Assembly: GCF_021134715.1 (NCBI RefSeq) | Contig: NC_060027.1 | Location: forward strand, 6,386,001 to 6,450,000 | DNA length: 64,000 nt | Source of the DNA: Daphnia pulex | Taxonomy: Eukaryota; Arthropoda; Branchiopoda; Diplostraca; Daphniidae | Direction of reading: 5' to 3' | In this document: piece after piece, positions 58,522 through 64,000 of the stretch | Layout: the number at the start of each line of letters is the position of its first letter | Position numbering within the stretch: position 1 is the first letter of the stretch | Notes under the pieces: model-generated | Database searches by the model: none | Seen by the model: the letters and a program-made list of their open reading frames with translations, nothing else | What the model was told of the DNA's origin: nothing | Translations under genes and position numbers: made by a program

Positions 58522-61500
58522 AAAACATAACGGGAATAGAGATTGATCAGCGGCGGAGAGATGTCTATTATTTTAAGTAGTGTTTGGTTTAAGAGCCTAT
58601 CGTCGCGGTAATTGTTTTAAAATGTTCTTTGTCGGGTTTTTGATGCGCCCGCCAACAAATTTACACCTGTTTAGGAAGCTTGAGTGCAAAGTCTGTGTTC
58701 ACGTACTCAGTCGGGAATTCTTTCAATATTGCCTTGGAGGTTCAGTCGAAATACCGTTTGTCATCCAACATGAGATCTCATTGGAGATGGCTTTAAAGTC
58801 AGACAATGGCTGCGCAACCAAACTGCCTAGCAGACTTTAACTTTCTACGAGTGGTGTCGGAGTTGTCTCGTCGGCCGATTTCGCAGCTTCTAAAGGTTCA
58901 CCCTTTTCTGGTCTTGAACTAACTGATGGGCGAGGACGGCAAAGGGCACTGCATCTCTTCTGGTTCAGCGTCAGTTAGATCTACGAAGTTCACACGTTTG
59001 AGGAGATGTTCTGGTCCTCAAAATTCGAGGTTCAAAAAGGTGAACACCTAAATTAAAGCTGTCGTTCGTTTGGAGCCTTCGGCATAGTCTAATCGTAGAC
59101 GGTTTTCGTCGCAACATAAACCGTCCGAATCTTAACGGCGGCCTTCTTCAGTATCATGGTAGGAACCGTCTTTACCACAGCGATAGCTGAATCCGTCGTC
59201 CTCGTAAATGTTCATAGTCTCTGTACAGATTAAAACCATCCTTTCTGCAACGGTACTCACGTGCATCACCCTTTTTAGTGTCCCCGCGCATTTCGTTACT
59301 GCAGGACCGTGGCACGTGGATCGAAAGGCCGACAGTGGAAACATTCACTCGGGCGATGGTCGGTTTCTGCGCAAAAGCAAAAATAAGTCTGAGGACAAAG
59401 TGGCGTTGCACGTGGGAAGAAGGTAAGGTGGCCTTCAAATCGTTATAAGGCTAAATAAAATAGGTCTACATCCCTTAGGGTAGAGCGGAATGGCTCCCGC
59501 TATAGGGGAGACCGTTCCCACTTTGGACACCTCCAGTTTTTTTCCGATTATTTCCAATCCCCTGCATACGAATTTGTTTCTTTTTCGGGAAATAAATCAT
59601 TTTTTCCCTACCCCCGCCTCAACCCACCTTTTATTTATTTATTTATTTATTTTTTGCATCTGAAAAATAAGATTTATCGAACTTATGTTTTTTGCCTGTT
59701 CTGGGGTAACATTACATAGACGACTGTCTCACTTAAGACGGGGTCGGAAATTGGCGAAGGGTCCATTAAAAATAACAAAAAAATTTGCTGATAGCTTTAA
59801 GTAAGGAACAATTACATAAGGCTATAGCTTTGCAAAGTAATATTGTTAAATAAAGAATTTTTGTACACATGAAGTTTCTAATAGTGGATGCCAGAAAAAA
59901 AGCGGGTTTAACTTATATCCCTATTTTACTTATGGTTTTCTTTCAAATCGATGTTCAGCAATCGTCTTGATAGCCGCTTTGACTTTACCCCTACCCTAAC
60001 ACGTCCACATATTGTGCAAACCCCTCATGTGTCTAACTTAACCCCTCAAAAATAATAGTTGTATGGTAAATATGAAAAACTTAACCTAGAAAAAAATTGC
60101 AAATTTTTCCTGCTGTTTTTTATATTTTTTTTTAACAACTCAAACAATATTTGCCACAGGAGTTTCAAATTTTTCACCAAATGAGGACAATAAAAATAAA
60201 CAACCTATAAAAAGAAAAAAAATGTTATATTTTTAAGGCCGCTGTCTAAGGTGTGCAAAGTGGTAACGGTCTCTAGCTACAACAGACAAAAAATAAAAAA
60301 AAAACGACCCTCGAGTCCTTTTCTCGAGTTTTAGTCCTTTTTTTTGTTCACACTACTATTTTTATGTAAAAATTGTATTTTCTAAACAAAGTTGAAAATC
60401 TTTACGGTTTTATTCATTTGTAAGATGGTCTGTTGGTATTATAGACCTTATTAAGATCCAAAGGTATGGGTCAAGCCGACCCCTTAGCGGCGCGTTGCAG
60501 TGTGAAGGGGTGCCGTGAACAGGAGATTTTTATTTGGCTCGCCCGATAAGGTGGCTCGCAGGGCTTTTCGGGTAAATCGTGCCCGAGGGGAGAAAAGGGA
60601 GAAAAGGAAAGTCTGGTCCCCTCTTTATTTCATTCTTTCCTTTCCTCCCTTTTCTTCCGTTGGAAAACCCACGGAACATTTGCAATTTTTCTATTAGAAA
60701 AACTGGAAAAAGGGGCGGATCAGGGGTAAAAACAAAGAAAGAGTCAGTAGCAAAACTAGCGCAAGTACAGTATCCTGCATGGAAACTTGGACAGCCGCTA
60801 GGGGATCTTCAGGCAACGCAAAAGTAGCCATATTCAAATTTCGCGCGGACATCGATAGTGAAATCTGACAACGTTTTCAACGTAAAAAATGAGGGAGTAA
60901 GGAAAGATGGTAAAAAGTGGGGTATTATCCCTGAGGTATATTTATATACGAAGGTCCTTAACAATATAGGGTGTGGGGTATAGGGGGTAGGGTAGTAGTA
61001 GCTAGTAGTGAAATTCAGAGGGTTTAATGTCCATTTAGTAATCCTTTATACGTTTCTTCCCTGAATGACCAATCGTCACCAAATTTTGTACATAATTCTG
61101 TCAAAATTTGATACATTGCGTAGCGGGGTTTTCATTTGTTTTTATTACTGTTTTAGAAATTTAATTTGCGTATGTATTACCTAGCTGGTTGCCGAATCCA
61201 AGTTAGTGAATTCGCTTTGTTTGCTTAACCTTCTAACTGTCAGTGTAGTGCAGTCAGTTCTCAGTAGTGTCAACAACTAGAGAAAAAATTTGTTTTCAGA
61301 AGAATTCTTAAAGTGTACTGCTGATTAAACTGGAAAACTATTTCGAGCAACATCTAGCAAATTCTTTGAATCATGACAGTAGAAGAAACCCTTCGGGTAA
61401 TCATTATTATTAGAGTAACTTCATAAGCACAATGCTTTCTCCTTTGTGTTTGTATTTTAATACGCAATTCAACACGAGTAAAGAGAACAAAGTGAAGAAG

Positions 61501-61584
61501 AAAAAGTGAGATTAAAGTGGTTTGTGATAAGTTATTCTTGAATTTTAACAGTTTTGATATATTTTACTAAATTTTACAATGTAG
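58522..61584. other. 3-kb stretch with simple repeats and a G-quadruplex motif
   Basis: No gene is supported. An (ATTT)n microsatellite lies at about 59628-59652. A GC-rich patch at 58850-59400 has open frames on both strands (for example 58580, 59208) but no recognised family. ATGACAGTAGAAGAAACCCT at 61373 followed by a donor-like GGGTAATC could be a first exon of the Ig gene downstream, but this is unproven. Confidence 0.35.
60969..60992 (+). other. G-quadruplex motif
   Basis: Four G-runs (3, 4, 5 and 3) are separated by loops of 3, 4 and 2 bases. This meets the canonical intramolecular G4 rule. It lies about 600 bp upstream of the duplicated Ig exons. Confidence 0.7.
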
Positions 61585-61907
61585 AGGCCAAGTATACCTG
61601 CCAAGTCGTCAAAGAAACTGGACCATTTGTCAAATTTCAGCTAGAGTGGCACTTGCCACAGCACAGTACAAATCGGTATGTCAAATTTGCAGACAAAATT
61701 CATAGCGCCTGCTCTGCTCAACTCCTAATGCCATATTCTCTTTGAAACACAGCATGCATGATATACTCAACAAGCCAGGAGCTATCAACACCCTTCACCT
61801 GACAATCACAAAATTACAGGAGTCTGATAGTGGAAAGTACCGTTGGGTTGCCAGAGGTGAAAAGCTAACACAGCTTCAGCATTCAGTTGATATTAGTATA
61901 TTGCCAA
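61585..61907 (+). CDS. Immunoglobulin-like domain, copy 1 (two exons; conserved Cys replaced by Trp)
   Basis: Exon 61585-61675 (acceptor ACAATGTAG, donor CG/GTATGT) encodes AKYTCQVVKE, then FQLEWHLPQHSTN, with the first Ig Cys and the core Trp. After a 77-bp intron, exon 61753-61907 continues in frame with MHDILNKPGAINTLHLTITK and then LQESDSGKYRWVARGEK, ending at donor GTAAGT. DSGKYRC is the F-strand signature of Ig domains; here TGG replaces the Cys codon TGT seen in copy 2, so the intradomain disulfide cannot form. The domain style is like perlecan or other matrix/cell-surface Ig proteins. Flanking exons of the parent gene were not found. Confidence 0.6.
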
Positions 61908-62034
61908 GTAAGTGTATTAGATTCTTTCTATTTCTAATATATTTTATACTAGATGGTTTATGTTGAATTTTAAAACATTCAGGAAAAGGAACTTGTGGAG
62001 ATAATATGTTTACGTGTTCTTCCAAATCTTGCAT

Positions 62035-62328
62035 AATTTTACAATGATAGAGGCGGAGTATACCTGCCAAGTCGTCAAAGAATCTGGACCATTTGTCAAA
62101 GTTCAGCTAGAGTGGCACTTGCCACAGCACAGTACAAATCGGTATGTCAAATTTGCTGACAACATTCATAGCGCCTGCTCTGCTCAACTCCTAATGCCAT
62201 ATTCTCTCTGAAACACAGCATGCATGATATACTCAACAAGCCAGGAGCTATCAACACCCTTCACCTGACAATCCCAAAGTTACAGGAGTCTGATAGTGGA
62301 AAGTATCGTTGTGTTGCCAGAGGTCTAT
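62035..62328 (+). pseudogene. Immunoglobulin-like domain, copy 2 (tandem duplicate, 3' truncated)
   Basis: Nearly identical to 61570-61858, including intron position and splice sites, starting at AATTTTACAATG and shifted by about 467 bp. It keeps the Cys in SGKYRCVARG. Identity stops at CCAGAGGT (62328), so the G strand and the normal donor are missing. The following bases run directly into the P5CDH start exon at 62351. Confidence 0.65.
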
Positions 62329-62350
62329 TACTGCCATCAAAGTTTTTAAA

Positions 62351-64000
62351 ATGATTTCATCCGTTTCCAAAAAAACTCTTCATCTTTCATCAGCACAGAG
62401 ACTTTTTGTTGGGTAAATAAGTTGTAATAGACTATAAATGAGTTAAAACTAAGCGTACAACATTTATATATACGTTTGCCCACTTTATAGGATATCATTT
62501 AATAGATTTTGGGTGGACCATCTATTATTCAAAAACCTATTGCTCAGCCAATTAATTTGGCAAATAAACCTATTTTAGGTAAAAGTTAAAATTACTTATG
62601 ATTTGATGGTTTCATTATTTGTTTATCATATTTAGGTTATATGAAAAGCAGCGAAGAAAGAGTTGCCTTGGAAAATGCATTCCAACATAGGCAATCTGCT
62701 GTTGATGAAATTCCAATTGTTATTGATGGCAAAGAATATTGGACTGATGATGTTCATTTATCAGACAATGGTATTCTATTTCTTCCGTTTTAAACCACAT
62801 TTTTTGACGTGCTTATTGTGTTGTTTTTTTATATATTAAATTGCAGCTTTCTACCCATCAGAAAAAGATCGCGAAATTCTGCTATGCTACTCCCGTAATT
62901 TACTATTTTAAAAAGGTGTTATTTTTGTTTCTTAATTTTTTATTTCCATGGAATTAGGAACTACTTCTTAAAGCTATTGGCGTTTCATTGAAAGCCAGAA
63001 GCGCGTGGGAGAAGGTTCCTTTGAATAAAAAAGTTGATATTTTTTTTAAAGCGGGAGATTTGGTTTCCACAAAATATCGTAGTCAACTCAATGCATCTAC
63101 CATGCTGGGACAAGGCAAAGCAGTTTTTCAAGCTGAACTTGATGCAGCTTGTGAATTAGCCGATTTTTTGCGGTAAAACAAATATAGAACATATTGGTAA
63201 TCATGACGTTACTCAAGAAGTTTTATCAAAATAGATTTATTGCAGAGTTTGCTCAACGATTGTATGATTATCAACCAGTAAACGTTGATCCTTTGATACA
63301 AAATTCGGTAAAATATTTATTTACATTAAAGAAACCATAAACTTTAAGATTAACTTAATTCATGTGTAGGTTCGACATAGAGGGTTGGAAGGATTTATCG
63401 CCGCTATTTCTCCATTCAATTTCCGAGCCATTGGAGGAAACCTTGCATATGCCCCTGCGATTATGGTACTCTTCAACTATTCTTTATTTAAGAATTTATG
63501 GATGTTTAGAATGGTTTTGTGATTAGGGAAATGTTGTTCTGTGGAAACCCTCTGACACAGCATTGTTGTCGAACTATATAGTATTCCGATTGATGGAAGA
63601 AAGTGGAATTCCTCCTGGCGTAGTGAATTTCTCGCCTGCAGAAGGTCCTACTTTTGGACGAGCGATTACCAACTCGACGCATCTAAGCGCCATTAATTTC
63701 ACAGGATCTGTTCTGTAATATTTTTAGATACCTGATGGTACCGACGAAATTCTATTGTAATTTTTTTTTTGGAAACAGGACAGTCCACTGGTTGTGGAAG
63801 CAAGTAGGAGAAAATGTTGACCGCTTCCGGAATTTGCCGCGTTTGGTTGGCGAGTGCGGAGGGAAGAATTACCATTTGGTTCATTCATCTGCAATTGTGG
63901 AGCACGTTGTCAATTCTACCTTTCGTGGCGCTTTTGAGTATTCCGGACAAAAGTGTTCGGCAACGTCAAGGTTATATGTCCCATCCTCATTATGGAAACA
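62351..64000 (+). CDS. ALDH4A1: Delta-1-pyrroline-5-carboxylate dehydrogenase, mitochondrial (partial, 3' end off the right edge)
   Basis: The enzyme oxidises glutamate-gamma-semialdehyde/P5C to glutamate with NAD+, the last step of proline breakdown in the mitochondrial matrix. Proposed exons: 62351-~62407, 62506-62578, 62636-62770, 62847-62894, 62958-63172, 63235-63307, 63370-63465, 63537-63714 and 63779-64000+. Exon 1 (MISSVSKKTLHLSSAQRLF) looks like a mitochondrial targeting peptide. Then come NKPILGYMKSSEER, KKIAKFCYATP, STMLGQGKAVFQAELDAACE, HRGLEGFIAAISPFNFRAIG, NVVLWKPSDTALLSNY, INFTGSV, WKQVGENVDRF and PRLVGECGGKNYHLVHSS. The catalytic Cys lies in FEYSGQKCSATSRLY. All are hallmarks of the ALDH4 family. 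Two junctions are odd: exon 1 to 2 needs a weak GTTGGG donor, and exons 3 and 4 are one base out of phase. The family call is firm; whether the copy is intact is not. Confidence 0.9.

Overview
This is animal nuclear DNA: intron-rich, AT-rich and dominated by transposable elements. It suits an arthropod, and I think most likely a small crustacean such as Daphnia. The reasons are short introns (about 60-150 bp) with GT..AG borders, two conserved animal genes cut by the window edges, a tRNA-derived SINE, a BEL/Pao retrotransposon and several classes of DNA transposon. Species and family calls come from motifs recognised by eye; no search was run.

Host genes. At the left edge (1-4594, minus) lies most of a RALGAPB orthologue (Ral GTPase-activating protein, non-catalytic beta subunit), from its start codon into the C-terminal half. 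At the right edge (62351-64000, plus) is the N-terminal two thirds of mitochondrial delta-1-pyrroline-5-carboxylate dehydrogenase (ALDH4A1 type). Just before it is a tandemly duplicated two-exon immunoglobulin-like domain. A damaged RING-finger exon lies at 57.1-57.5 kb.

Mobile DNA from left to right: a Tc1-like fragment (5.5 kb); a 1.13-kb near-perfect hairpin element (6.02-7.15 kb); a probable solo LTR (8.15-9.10 kb); a tRNA-derived SINE with a 16-bp target duplication (10.68-11.06 kb); a decayed hAT transposase (13.5-14.9 kb); a 9.98-kb KDZ/Zisupton-type transposon with roughly 385-bp inverted termini (19821-29797); small foldback elements (30.6 and 33.0 kb); a probable minus-strand solo LTR (34.25-34.62 kb); a decayed Helitron (about 34.9-42.85 kb) split by a 4.9-kb CACTA-like transposon (35593-40514); and a complete, apparently young BEL/Pao retrotransposon (46000-54730) with identical 289-bp LTRs and a 5-bp target duplication.

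The two most interesting units are the KDZ-type element and the BEL/Pao element. The KDZ element carries a multi-exon transposase with a CxC zinc cluster, a second gene with coiled coil, basic motif and BEN-like domain, and a third, opposite-strand gene ending in heptad repeats; it has itself been hit by two smaller elements. The BEL/Pao element has an intact 2074-codon gag-pol, plus a 2-kb leader holding a splice-dependent acidic repeat ORF and four copies of a roughly 64-bp GC-rich repeat.
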